Below, one piece after another: positions 33,908-42,687 of a DNA stretch of 64,000 nt (the first letter of the stretch is position 1; each line of letters begins with the position of its first letter). The stretch covers positions 88,460 to 152,459 of the forward strand of contig NZ_JBDWXV010000025.1 in the NCBI RefSeq assembly GCF_039982735.1, given 5' to 3'. Source of the stretch: Saccharospirillum sp039982735. Lineage in GTDB: Bacteria > Pseudomonadota > Gammaproteobacteria > Pseudomonadales > Natronospirillaceae. The position numbers and the translations under genes were made by a program. The notes under the pieces were generated by a model, which did not search any database, had not been told where the DNA came from, and was given only the letters and a program-made list of their open reading frames with translations.

Positions 33908-34060
33908 GCAAACTCCTGAAAAGTCGATTAATCACAGCAACAGTCTACGTTAATAACCAGCAAGCAGGTTGATATAGCACTATTTCAGTCAACACCGGGG
34001 GGTGAATCTGGTATTTTGCCTCCTGCCCAAATGCAATCACACCTTATAACGAGACCCCCC

Positions 34061-34336
34061 ATGGCATCACAGGGAAGCCGTTCGCAACGCCTGTTGGCAC
34101 TGATCGACCATGAATTCAAATCCGCCGTCGGCCCGATTGGCGAGATACTCATAGAAGATACCCGGCAAATATGGCGCCGCAAGGGCTGGAAAGGCCCGTC
34201 AGCGCTGCGTCATTACATCAGCGAGCTGGCATCGAACATCGAGAGCGAACGGGATAAACAGGCTTTTCTGGAAGCCACCAGCAAGGTGGTTTACAGCATG
34301 ACATCCGGTACCGGGCAGCCCCCGGCTCGCCGTTAA
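34061..34336 (+). CDS. Small protein of unknown function (possible DUF8082-like domain)
   Basis: A 91-residue helical protein: HEFKSAVGPIGEILIEDTRQ, then a basic RRKGWKGPSA turn and LASNIESERDKQAFLE. The Gly-Pro-Ile-Gly turn between two helices resembles the small C-terminal domain attached to some response regulators and cyclases (DUF8082), but I am not certain. I chose the ATG at 34061 over one 15 codons upstream because the helical domain begins soon after it. It is 39 bases before the DUF3365-HAMP gene in the same direction and may act with it. Confidence 0.6.
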   Translation: MASQGSRSQRLLALIDHEFKSAVGPIGEILIEDTRQIWRRKGWKGPSALRHYISELASNIESERDKQAFLEATSKVVYSMTSGTGQPPARR

Positions 34337-34375
34337 TCGTATAGCAACATACAGGTATATAAGGAGTTACGGCTC

Positions 34376-35377
34376 ATGTTCGGAAAACGGTTTTCGATCA
34401 GCACCCAATTCGTGCTGCTGCTGTTGTGTGTCCTGGCATTAAACGCAGGCGCCTTCTTTCTATTGCTCAAGAATGTCTACATGCAAGAGCTTCGAGCCCA
34501 GGCGCAAACCGTTGTCGCCAACGTCGATGCCTTCGGCAGCTGGGTGGCAAAAACCGGGCGGGTCTGGGTGCGTGACGGGCAAGACAGTTTTCTCGGAGAA
34601 TTGGACGTTCATCCGGTCGATAACCCAAGCCAGACCATCACTTTTTACTCGAAAAACCCGGCACTGGCTCAGCGTGAATTTTCAGAAACAGTGGCGGCTT
34701 CGGAATCGCCCGCCAAGTTCCGGATGACCTCGCAAAACGTGATGAACCCGGCCAATACCCCGGATGCCTTCGAATCACGGGCGCTGAACAACATCCAGTC
34801 GTTTAATTTGCCCGAGTTCTTCGAAACCGTCGGTGGTGAGTACCGCTACGCCAAGCCCGTGTTTCATACGGAAGCCTGCATCGTTTGCCATGGCAACGCC
34901 GCAAGCGCGCCACGCGATGTACTGACCCGGTACGGCTCTGAAAATGGCTTTGGGTTTGAAGCAGGCGACCTGGCCGGCATCATCAGTGTGACCATTCCGC
35001 AACGCAACCTGCTGGCAGGCACGGTGTCGCTGTTCGGGATAGTGGAAATACTGGCCATTGCCCTGTCGATTCTGGCGATACTGTGGTTCGTAAGACGCAC
35101 CATCATTCAGCCAGTCGGTGTGCTGACACAGATGGCCGACAACATTTCCAAGGGGCAGGAAACCGAACTCGATGTCAGCTCAATACCGCTGAACAGCCGC
35201 AATGAAATCGACCAGTTAAAGCTGGCGACCTCGCGCATGAAAACCAGTTTTAACCTGTCGATTCGCAAGGTTAAGGAAGCGCGCGCCGCTGCCCAGCAAG
35301 CCATTAGAGTCGCTAAAACCTTGAAAGCACAGCAGGCACAGCAGGCACAGCAAGGACAAAAACCAGAGAAGGATTAA
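34376..35377 (+). CDS. DUF3365 haem-type sensor with HAMP domain and no output domain
   Basis: A 333-residue membrane protein. TM1 (FVLLLLCVLALNAGAFFLLL) is followed by a periplasmic DUF3365 (Tll0287-like) domain with a single haem-attachment motif CIVCH, then TM2 (IVEILAIALSILAILWFV) and a HAMP domain (PVGVLTQMADNISKGQETEL). A helical extension ends in an Ala-Gln-Gln run encoded by nine-base tandem repeats at about 35329-35352. Similar sensors continue into MCP, kinase or cyclase domains; this one stops. AAGGAG precedes the ATG by about ten bases. It likely senses redox state or a small ligand and passes it to a separate partner, maybe the 91-residue protein upstream. Confidence 0.85.
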   Translation: MFGKRFSISTQFVLLLLCVLALNAGAFFLLLKNVYMQELRAQAQTVVANVDAFGSWVAKTGRVWVRDGQDSFLGELDVHPVDNPSQTITFYSKNPALAQREFSETVAASESPAKFRMTSQNVMNPANTPDAFESRALNNIQSFNLPEFFETVGGEYRYAKPVFHTEACIVCHGNAASAPRDVLTRYGSENGFGFEAGDLAGIISVTIPQRNLLAGTVSLFGIVEILAIALSILAILWFVRRTIIQPVGVLTQMADNISKGQETELDVSSIPLNSRNEIDQLKLATSRMKTSFNLSIRKVKEARAAAQQAIRVAKTLKAQQAQQAQQGQKPEKD

Positions 35378-36684
35378 TCTCGCTGCATCACAGCCACAAA
35401 CATGGTGTCGGCGTCGTCTTCGGGTGCGCCGACCATGCTCTGGCTGAGCAAGGTAAACTCAGGGTTTTCTGACAGGAACTGACTCACCCGGTCTTCGTTC
35501 TCCACGACCAGCCAGCTGCAGGTCGCATACACCAGATAACCGCCCGCTTTAACCGAGGCAGAAGCCTGCGCCAGCAACTGATCCTGAATCGGCTGCAAGG
35601 CGCTAAGGGACGCTTCAGTCAGTCGCCAGCGGCTGTCCGGATTACGCCGCCAGGTGCCGGCACCCGAGCAGGGGGCGTCAATCACAACCCGATCGAAGGC
35701 CCCGGCTTTCAGGTTAGCGACGGCATCCGGCCGGGTCGCATCCAGCGCCTGAGTGTGCAGATTGGTAAAACCCTGCCGCGCAGCGCGGCGTTCGGTTTCT
35801 TGCAAGGCATGGGCACGAATGTCCGTTGCCAGCACTTCACCGGCCGGCCCTACCCGACTCGCCAGTGCCACCGCCTTGCCACCACCGCCCGCACAGACAT
35901 CCCAGACCCGGTGGCCGGGTTCGGCCACCACCGCTTCGACAATGCGCTGACTGGCGCGGTCCTGGATTTCCACCCAACCGGCATCCCAGGCCTTGGTTTT
36001 GGTGATTGGGGAATCAGGCGCCAGCGCCAGAACATCGCCCGCCTGGTCCAGCACGGTGAGGCCCGCTGCGTACAACGACCGGGCGGCCTGCTCACCCTTG
36101 CCAGGCAAGGCGCGCAACCAGATCGGTGGACGGGTCATTTGCATCGCGAGCCAATGTCCGGCCTGGGAATCCGACCAGTGGCTTGCCGCCGTGCGCTGAT
36201 CCAGCCAGGGTTGCCAACCAGGCAGCCACCCCTGAATGGCGGCTTGCAGACCGGGCTCGTCGCGCTGACGGTCCAGCCAGGCGCGTCGCTGTGCAACGTC
36301 CGTCAACTCATTGGGCGCCTGCTCGTCCAGACCATCCAGCAACACCAGCCAGCCCCAGAGCTCAACCGCAGGAGTGGCCTTAAAGGCTAGCCACAGAGTG
36401 TCGGCAGTCCATACTGCCTGCCCGTTATTGCTGGAAGCTGGCTGTGAATAACCCTGCTGTAGCATGACCGGCACTGCTGCCAGGCGGCACAGCTGAAACA
36501 ACCGGTCACTGTAGAACCGCCGGTCTTTGCCACCGTAGGCCTTGCGCTCCCGAAACCGGGCGGCGAGCCAGCGATCCATCTGCGGCCACTCAGGTTCGGC
36601 CTGCAGCGCCCGCGTCAGGTCGCACAGGTGCGGCCAGCGGTAGCCGGGCCACTGTGGCCGCGTTGAGGTGTCGGTGTGCGCCAT
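35374..36684 (-). CDS. RsmB/NOP-family RNA cytosine-C5 methyltransferase
   Basis: A 436-residue protein. The N-terminal half resembles the NusB-like/linker region; the C-terminal half is a class I methyltransferase. AdoMet binding is seen in HRVWDVCAGGGGKAVALAS and EVLATDIRAHAL. The two cysteine motifs of m5C enzymes are VIDAPCSGAGTWRRNPDSRW and LVYATCSWLVVENE. It probably methylates rRNA cytosine 5, but the target may differ from that of E. coli RsmB. The frame is open 84 codons further upstream across a palindromic repeat; AGGAC eight bases before the ATG at 36684 supports the short form. Its end overlaps the DUF3365 gene by four bases, tail to tail. Confidence 0.88.
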   Translation of the reverse strand: MAHTDTSTRPQWPGYRWPHLCDLTRALQAEPEWPQMDRWLAARFRERKAYGGKDRRFYSDRLFQLCRLAAVPVMLQQGYSQPASSNNGQAVWTADTLWLAFKATPAVELWGWLVLLDGLDEQAPNELTDVAQRRAWLDRQRDEPGLQAAIQGWLPGWQPWLDQRTAASHWSDSQAGHWLAMQMTRPPIWLRALPGKGEQAARSLYAAGLTVLDQAGDVLALAPDSPITKTKAWDAGWVEIQDRASQRIVEAVVAEPGHRVWDVCAGGGGKAVALASRVGPAGEVLATDIRAHALQETERRAARQGFTNLHTQALDATRPDAVANLKAGAFDRVVIDAPCSGAGTWRRNPDSRWRLTEASLSALQPIQDQLLAQASASVKAGGYLVYATCSWLVVENEDRVSQFLSENPEFTLLSQSMVGAPEDDADTMFVAVMQRD

Positions 36685-36782
36685 GGCGTGAGGTCCTGTT
36701 GTCATTGCAAGGCAAGCGAGCCGCGCAGTATAAAGCAGCCGTAAGGTGGAATCACGGACCGCTGCCTTGCCACGCACCCCAT

Positions 36783-36852
36783 TCGCCCTGAGCCTGTCGA
36801 AAGGCCTCGGAGAGCATAACCAAGCGCCGGTTCCAGGGAAGTTCGACAGGCT
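36783..36852. repeat. REP-like inverted repeat
   Basis: AGCCTGTCGAA at 36791-36801 pairs exactly with TTCGACAGGCT at 36842-36852 across a 40-base loop; the left arm is preceded by TTCGCCCTG. The string TTCGCCCTGAGCCTGTCGAA is a widespread REP-type intergenic motif in many proteobacterial genomes. It lies in the 280-base divergent gap between the methyltransferase and the SDR gene. Confidence 0.7.
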
Positions 36853-36964
36853 TACCCCGTACAGTGCTGAATACAGCGGTTCGTCGTTATCGGGTGTTTT
36901 GGTTTGTCCGGCGAAGCCACTCTGGCATGATCCCATTCGTTAATTTGCATGAGGATGCCTGTTC

Positions 36965-37750
36965 ATGACCCACCCCCTGGCCGTAATAACCGGTGCCACC
37001 AGCGGCATTGGCGCTGCCTACGCCGACCGAATGGCCGCCGATGGCTACAACCTGCTGCTGACCGGCCGGCGCGAAGACGAACTGGCTGCGGTATGCGCCC
37101 AGCTACGCCAGCGCTACCCGGTCGAAGTTGAGTACCGGCTTGTGGATCTGGCCGAGGCCGATCAGCGCGAGGCGCTGGTTCAGGAAGTAACCTTGCTGCC
37201 GCGGCTGGATGCTCTGATCAACAATGCCGGTTACGCCGAAGATGGCCGCTTCGGGGATCTGAACTGGTCCCGTCACCAGGCGCTGCTCGATGTGCATGTC
37301 ACCAGTACCCTGCAGCTGACCCATGCCGCCTTGCCCAACTTGATCCGGGCTCGAGGGCTACTGATCAACCTGGCTTCGGTGGCCAGTTGGCTGCCCACGC
37401 CGCAAAGCCCCCTTTATGGCCCCACCAAAACGTTCGTTAGGGCGTTTACCGAGACGCTGGCGTTGAGTTATCGGCGCGAAGGGTTACGTGCACTGGCCGT
37501 TTGCCCCGGTTTCACAGTCACCGATTTTCACGCCCGCCTGGGGCTCGACCCGGACAGTTTCTATAAACGCCACGGCATTACCCGAGCCTGGTCAGCCAAG
37601 GCCGTGGTCGAGCGCTCGCTCAACGACCTGGCCCGGGGCCGGGTGGTGTCGATTCAGGGCTGGAACTACCGGCTGATTGTTGCCATTGTGCGCCACCTGC
37701 CAGTGCGTTGGCTGCACGCGGCACTTGGCCGATCCGACCGGGCTCGCTAA
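36965..37750 (+). CDS. Short-chain dehydrogenase/reductase
   Basis: A 261-residue SDR of classical type. The cofactor motif is ITGATSGIGAAYADR, NNAG is present in ALINNAGYAE, the catalytic serine lies in LINLASVASW, and the catalytic pair is YGPTK (Tyr-x-x-x-Lys). The dinucleotide region TGRREDEL suggests NADP(H) preference. PGFTVTDFH follows. The C-terminus is longer and basic (IVAIVRHLPVRWLHAALG), which may associate with the membrane, as in some DltE-like SDRs. Substrate unknown. It is a single gene with no obvious partner. Confidence 0.9.
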   Translation: MTHPLAVITGATSGIGAAYADRMAADGYNLLLTGRREDELAAVCAQLRQRYPVEVEYRLVDLAEADQREALVQEVTLLPRLDALINNAGYAEDGRFGDLNWSRHQALLDVHVTSTLQLTHAALPNLIRARGLLINLASVASWLPTPQSPLYGPTKTFVRAFTETLALSYRREGLRALAVCPGFTVTDFHARLGLDPDSFYKRHGITRAWSAKAVVERSLNDLARGRVVSIQGWNYRLIVAIVRHLPVRWLHAALGRSDRAR

Positions 37751-37952
37751 CAGTCGCTAACATCCGGTAACCACAGGACGACCAAACTCGGCTTTAAGCC
37801 CGGCTTTTAGGGCCGATAATCCTAGACGACCTGCACCGGCCCAGACGTAAAGTTTCTCGGCATCTGGCGCAAGCGGCCCGTTATCTGCTATAAGTTGTGT
37901 GTTAATAAAGTGATGTGGTTCACATTATGTCTATAGCTCTGGATCGTCGGAT

Positions 37953-39197
37953 TTGAGCCAATACAGTCAGCGCATTTCCGATACAACACTTCGCATGCCG
38001 GTTGCCTTGTTGCAAGTCGGGATGTTCGTGTGCCGGTTAGACAGGCCATGGCTGGGCACGCCCTTCCTGATGCAGGGTTTTCTGATTGAAAACCGGGATA
38101 TGCTGCACCAGGTGCAAAGCCTGTGCAGCCAGGTGTGTGTCGACACTCGCAAGAGCCTTGTCAAATTCAAGGCGCGGCCCGACAAAAACCAGGCCCCCCC
38201 GACCTTACCGGCCTCTTTTGATCGCGACATGGCGCAAATGGGGTTGCGCAGCGTGCTGCCCACCTACACCCGCACGCTGAAACACGTTAAACAGGCCATG
38301 CGTGGGCTGAGCAAGGGCCACCCGCTGAACCCGGATACTCTGGGCAAGCACGTCGATGAGTGCATTACGGCTCTAATCGACAACATTCCCGCCATGACCT
38401 GGCTGTCACGAGTGAAAAGTCACGACGATTACACCTACGAGCATGCCCTGCACGTGAGCTTGCTGTGCATGGTGTTTGGCATTCACTGCGGCTGGCCCCG
38501 GGACGAGGTGCGCACGGTCGGGCTGGCCGGTTTGTTGTTCGACCTGGGCAAGCTGCGCATACCGAAATCGCTGCTGACCAAACCCGGCCCGCTGACTGAA
38601 ACCGAATGGCAGTTGTTTAACGAACATCCGAAATGGACGCGCTATCTTCTGGAAAAATCCGGCTTCGGTCATGATGTTATCGCCGCTTGCTACTACCACC
38701 ACGAACGGCCCGATGGCCAGGGTTACCCGGTGCAGAAGCTGGCTGGTCAGGTACCGTTGAGTGCCCGGCTGATTCACATTCTCGACGCCTTTGACGCCAT
38801 GATCAGCTACCGGCCATATGCCCAGCAACGTACGGTTTACGATGCCATTCGGGTGCTCTACAAAGGCCGTTCTACGGAGTTCGATTCTGCCCTGGTCGAT
38901 CAGTTCATCGAATTAATGGGGGTTTACCCCATCGGTACCCTGGTCGAGTTGAGCAGCGGTGAAGTTGCCGTGGTGATTGGCCAGAATCACGATGCCAGGC
39001 TGTTGCCCAAGATCGCCGTGGTTCGCGACCGCAACAAGCAACCGGTCAGTGAACGCGTCGTTAACCTCAAACACCTGACCGGAAATGACGGCCTGCCCCT
39101 GTTTCGGGTGAAGACCATGCTGCACGATGGCAGCTATGGCATTTTCATGCAGGACTATACCCGCCAATTGGTGCTGGGAAACCAGGCCGCACGCTAG
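37953..39197 (+). CDS. DUF3391 + HD-GYP protein with altered HD motif
   Basis: A 414-residue protein. DUF3391 lies at the start (MPVALLQVGMFVCRLDRPWL), then an HD-GYP domain at about 150-330. The GYP part is intact (CYYHHERPDGQGYP) and other ligands are present (EHALH near 163-167, NEHP near 223-226, DAFDAM). The HD doublet, however, reads LLFDLGKLRIP: Phe196-Asp197 instead of His-Asp. HD-GYP enzymes degrade c-di-GMP using iron or other metals bound by these residues, so activity may be changed or lost. A C-terminal domain of about 85 residues follows. No ATG fits well: the TTG at 37953 is used here and the ATG at 37995 is the alternative. Confidence 0.85.
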   Translation: MSQYSQRISDTTLRMPVALLQVGMFVCRLDRPWLGTPFLMQGFLIENRDMLHQVQSLCSQVCVDTRKSLVKFKARPDKNQAPPTLPASFDRDMAQMGLRSVLPTYTRTLKHVKQAMRGLSKGHPLNPDTLGKHVDECITALIDNIPAMTWLSRVKSHDDYTYEHALHVSLLCMVFGIHCGWPRDEVRTVGLAGLLFDLGKLRIPKSLLTKPGPLTETEWQLFNEHPKWTRYLLEKSGFGHDVIAACYYHHERPDGQGYPVQKLAGQVPLSARLIHILDAFDAMISYRPYAQQRTVYDAIRVLYKGRSTEFDSALVDQFIELMGVYPIGTLVELSSGEVAVVIGQNHDARLLPKIAVVRDRNKQPVSERVVNLKHLTGNDGLPLFRVKTMLHDGSYGIFMQDYTRQLVLGNQAAR

Positions 39198-39284
39198 CGA
39201 CTCACCGACTTCACCTGCCTTGACCTTGTACCCCGCCGTACAATGGCCGACACTCTCTGAACCCCCGACAATGACTGGATACGC

Positions 39285-40727
39285 ATGACCTGGGATTGGC
39301 TGCTGACATTGGGCCTCTGGCTCTACATTGCACTGTTGATCGCCCTGAGCTTTCGCATTCTCATGCGCCGACGCAGTGTGGGTGTCACCCTGGCCTGGCT
39401 GCTGCTGATCTACATCGTGCCACTGGTCGGCTTTGGCCTGTATCTGCTGTTTGGTGAACGCTATCTCGGCCGGTTGCGGGCCAAACGCGCCATGATTCAA
39501 AACCGGTTTTACAACCAGTGGCTGCATCAGGTCGGCGAACGCGATGCACTGAATACGCTGATCGATACACCACTGCGACCGGTCATGGAGCTGACACTCG
39601 GCAGCCTCAAGCTACCGGCTTTGCGCGGCCACAACTGGCAATTGCTGAGTGAGCCGGACAGTGTCTTCGACGCCCTGCTCGACGACCTGAACCGCGCTGA
39701 AAACTGGATCTTCATGGAGTTCTATATTCTGGAGCCAGAAGGCCGGGTAGAGGAAATTCTCACCGCACTCACCGATGCCCGGGCGCGCGGTGTTGCCGTC
39801 TATTTGCTGCTCGACAGCGTGGGTTGCAACCGTTTTTTGAAAAGTGCCCGTCACCGCCAACTGGTTAAAGCCGGTGTCGAGGTTCTGGACGTATTGCACG
39901 CCAACGTGCTGCGCATGTTCCTGCAACGTATCGACCTGCGCCAGCACCGCAAGCTGGTCAGCATCGACAATCGGATCGCCTACAACGGATCAATGAACCT
40001 GGCTGATCCGGACTGGTTCAAGAAGCACAGCGGCTTTGGCCCCTGGGTCGATGTGATGGTGAGAGTCGAAGGCCCGATGGCGTCAATCATTCAGGGCACC
40101 ATGATCTTCGACTGGGAAATGGAAACCGGCCACCGATTGAACAGCGCCCTGAGCTGGCCCGAGGCGGCCAGCGACGGCCCGGCGCTGATGCAATTTCTGC
40201 CGACCGGCCCGGCCTTCGATGAAGACATTCTGCTGCAGGTTTTGCTGACCGCGGTGCACAACGCCCAGCGCCGGGTGATCATCACCACGCCCTATTTCGT
40301 GCCCGACGAATCGTTGTTGCAGGCGCTCAAGTCCGTCGCCAAGCGTGGCCTGGAGGTCACCCTGCTGGTGCCGCGACGCATCGACAGTCGCCTGGCCAAG
40401 TACGCCGGCCGGTCGTTTTATGAAGAGCTGCTCAGCCACGGCATTGAAATACTGCGTTTTGAAGGCGGCCTGCTGCACACCAAAAGCGTGATCATCGACG
40501 ACCACCTGGTGCTGGTCGGCTCGGTCAACCTCGACATGCGTTCACTCTGGCTGAACTTCGAGGCCACCCTGGTGGTGGATGACCCGGCCTTTTGCAACGC
40601 CATGGTCGCCGTGGTGGCCGAGTATAAAAGGAACAGTCACCGGCTCGACCTGAAGCAGTGGCGCAAGCGCCGTTATCATAAGCGAGTCGTGGAGAACCTG
40701 GCACAGCTGGCCAGCCCATTATTGTGA
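39285..40727 (+). CDS. cls: Cardiolipin synthase
   Basis: A 480-residue membrane-bound phospholipase D-family enzyme that joins two phosphatidylglycerol molecules into cardiolipin (or uses related donors). Two N-terminal membrane helices (WLYIALLIALSFRILM and LAWLLLIYIVPLVGFGLYLL) are followed by two HKD motifs, HRKLVSIDNRIAYNGSMN and HTKSVIIDDHLVLVGSVNLD, each with the expected His, Lys and Asp. Length matches ClsA. It stands alone, between the HD-GYP protein gene and a convergent VTT-like membrane protein gene. Confidence 0.95.
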   Translation: MTWDWLLTLGLWLYIALLIALSFRILMRRRSVGVTLAWLLLIYIVPLVGFGLYLLFGERYLGRLRAKRAMIQNRFYNQWLHQVGERDALNTLIDTPLRPVMELTLGSLKLPALRGHNWQLLSEPDSVFDALLDDLNRAENWIFMEFYILEPEGRVEEILTALTDARARGVAVYLLLDSVGCNRFLKSARHRQLVKAGVEVLDVLHANVLRMFLQRIDLRQHRKLVSIDNRIAYNGSMNLADPDWFKKHSGFGPWVDVMVRVEGPMASIIQGTMIFDWEMETGHRLNSALSWPEAASDGPALMQFLPTGPAFDEDILLQVLLTAVHNAQRRVIITTPYFVPDESLLQALKSVAKRGLEVTLLVPRRIDSRLAKYAGRSFYEELLSHGIEILRFEGGLLHTKSVIIDDHLVLVGSVNLDMRSLWLNFEATLVVDDPAFCNAMVAVVAEYKRNSHRLDLKQWRKRRYHKRVVENLAQLASPLL

Positions 40728-40779
40728 GCGGCAGAAGACCGGGCTGGCGGTAGTAGACCTGGAGCCGGGCCGGCGGCAA

Positions 40780-41382
40780 TTAGCCAACTGGCTTGGAATA
40801 CACCCCAACCAGCATTAATACCGCAACCACGCCCGTGGCCGGAACCAGCACCAGCACGAATTTAAGCGGGTGATACAACCCCGAGGCACCCGCCATCAGT
40901 CCAATACCGCCGCCGCCACCAATCAGCCAGTTGCCCGGCATATTAACGAGAACCGCCAGGGCGATGTAAGGGTGGCTGGCGAGCTTGTCGCTGGCAAAGC
41001 GCAGCATGCGATCGCCCGGGCGGTCACTGGTCGCAGCGGCAACCCGGTCTTCAAAGCGTTGCTGCAGACGTTGCACCAGCGGCCACTCGCGCAACCAGTA
41101 ACCGATGCTGAAGGCCAGCAGCAAGCCCAGTGGCGTTGCCGCCCAGATGGCCAGAATACCGATGGGGCCGAAGGCCGCCATGATCAGCCAGCCCAGCTCC
41201 ACCGCGGGCAGGAAGGGCACTGACAGGGCGATGGCGTAGATCAGGGCCGTGCCGAACACGATCCAGACGTGAGGTTGATTCTGTGCTTCCAGCCAGCGCA
41301 TCACCAGGCCTTGTCCATCGGTAAAAAACACCAGCCAGATCATGGCAGCAATGGCGAGCCAGGCCAGAATTCGCCGAATCAT
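40780..41382 (-). CDS. VTT-like (SNARE-associated) membrane protein
   Basis: A 200-residue protein with four to five hydrophobic segments. The middle reads IALSVPFLPAVELGWLIMAA then FGPIGILAIWAATPLGLLLA and FSIGYWLREWPL, with a later small-residue-rich GNWLIGGGGGIGLMAGASGL. This resembles the DedA/TVP38 core in order, though it is divergent. Its ATG overlaps the stop of the GGDEF-like gene as ATGA, so it is coupled to it. Role unknown; lipid movement or envelope homeostasis is a reasonable guess. Confidence 0.72.
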   Translation of the reverse strand: MIRRILAWLAIAAMIWLVFFTDGQGLVMRWLEAQNQPHVWIVFGTALIYAIALSVPFLPAVELGWLIMAAFGPIGILAIWAATPLGLLLAFSIGYWLREWPLVQRLQQRFEDRVAAATSDRPGDRMLRFASDKLASHPYIALAVLVNMPGNWLIGGGGGIGLMAGASGLYHPLKFVLVLVPATGVVAVLMLVGVYSKPVG

Positions 41383-42497
41383 CGCGCGGGGGCGCGTGAC
41401 AAAACAGAGGAGACCATCGGTTTTTCAGCACTGGCGCCGGGGTTAAGCAGGAACCGTTTACGCTCGTCAGCCCGCGCCAGCCCCAGCGCCTGCATCAGGC
41501 GCCGGTTGAGCGCCTGGGGCGACTCCGATATCTCGCTTAGGGTAGCGCCCAGGCTAACCCGTAGCCGCTCGCTGGCGCTGCCCATTTCGAAGTTGCGCCG
41601 GGTCACGACTTCCTGCAACTGCAGCATCAGCGCTTCCACCGACTCGGCCGACGTCGCCCGGTCACTGACCACCATAAACTGATCCCCCCCTACCCGGGCC
41701 ATGAAATCGGACTCCGGCAAGTGCGTGCGCAGACGCTGCGCCAGTTTACGCACCAGCACATCGGCCATTTCCTGGCCTTTGCGATGATTTACCTCGCGAA
41801 AATCATCAATATCGAGGATCACCACCGAAAATGGCAAAGCCTGGTTATACAGTGCGGCCATACGCTCCAGACTGGCATTGCGGTTCGGCAGGCCGGTCAG
41901 CTGATCGATCAATGCCAGGCGTTCCAGTTGATCGCGTTGACGCAACAGCCGGGTAATGAAGGAACGGCAGACTACCGACATCGCCATCAGGCAGATCATC
42001 AGGTCGAGCCATTTATAACCGGCATAATCGTCTGTCGACATGGGAAACCAGGGTGAGGAGCCCCGGGGCAACAAAAATACCAGCGTCATCAACACCACGG
42101 TCAATGTTAACAGCGATAGTTGCCACTGACGCTGCTCGGGCGGCAGCACCATGAAGATCAGCGGGGGGACCAGCAGAAAATAGTATTCGGCGGACTGTTC
42201 GGGCGTGAAACCGTAGAGGTTCATGACTGAAATGCAGAACAGCACTACGGCAATCATCCAGATAGACGCCAGCAGGGGGCGGTTCAGGTAATACGCCAGG
42301 ATGGCCAGGGCATGCAAGGCACCGCACAGCACCAGAAACAACCCGAGTACACTTGGCGGTGCCGTCACTTCCAGCACCAGCGTATAGAGGCCGTAGGCAA
42401 ACAGGCCAAACCAGAGGCAATGGCGCAGCGACTGGCTGCGTAACTCAGTATCACTGGGCACTGCACTCGTCCAATATTTAACCGACACTGTTGTCAA
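41379..42497 (-). CDS. Membrane GGDEF-domain protein with GGDQF signature
   Basis: A 372-residue protein: six membrane segments in the first 185 residues (for example VLGLFLVLCGALHALAILAY and LSLLTLTVVLMTLVFLLP), then a GGDEF domain. The metal and substrate loops are ALIDQLTGLPNRNAS and VVILDIDDFREVNH, but the signature is RVGGDQFMVV (residues 270-274), with Gln for Glu. The RxxD inhibitory site is also gone (PESD). Cyclase activity may be reduced or absent, leaving a GTP-binding sensor. The first codon is probably TTG at 42497; a GTG at 42485 is an alternative. Coupled to the VTT-like gene by ATGA. Confidence 0.82.
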   Translation of the reverse strand: MTTVSVKYWTSAVPSDTELRSQSLRHCLWFGLFAYGLYTLVLEVTAPPSVLGLFLVLCGALHALAILAYYLNRPLLASIWMIAVVLFCISVMNLYGFTPEQSAEYYFLLVPPLIFMVLPPEQRQWQLSLLTLTVVLMTLVFLLPRGSSPWFPMSTDDYAGYKWLDLMICLMAMSVVCRSFITRLLRQRDQLERLALIDQLTGLPNRNASLERMAALYNQALPFSVVILDIDDFREVNHRKGQEMADVLVRKLAQRLRTHLPESDFMARVGGDQFMVVSDRATSAESVEALMLQLQEVVTRRNFEMGSASERLRVSLGATLSEISESPQALNRRLMQALGLARADERKRFLLNPGASAEKPMVSSVLSRAPAR

Positions 42498-42687
42498 CCT
42501 GAGGTAATGGATGTCGCCTGTCGTCGCTGCCTTTTCCCTGTGCAGGCGGGCTTAGTGGATGGTTGGGTGCACCAGAAGGGCCTGATGCACCCTGTATTGC
42601 CTGCAAACAGACCCCTTTGAATGGGCCATGGGCGCAGTCGCTAGACAACGCCTTCACCCATCGCGGTCTGATGCAGCATGCACCGGT

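Noticed and set aside
36685..36936. 84-codon N-terminal extension of the RsmB-like protein
   Set aside because: It runs through a REP-like repeat, has no family similarity, and a ribosome-binding site supports the later ATG.
42565..42592. GGGTGCA/TGCACCC hairpin downstream of slyD
   Set aside because: Stem is only seven bases with a long loop and no T-run; too weak to call a terminator.
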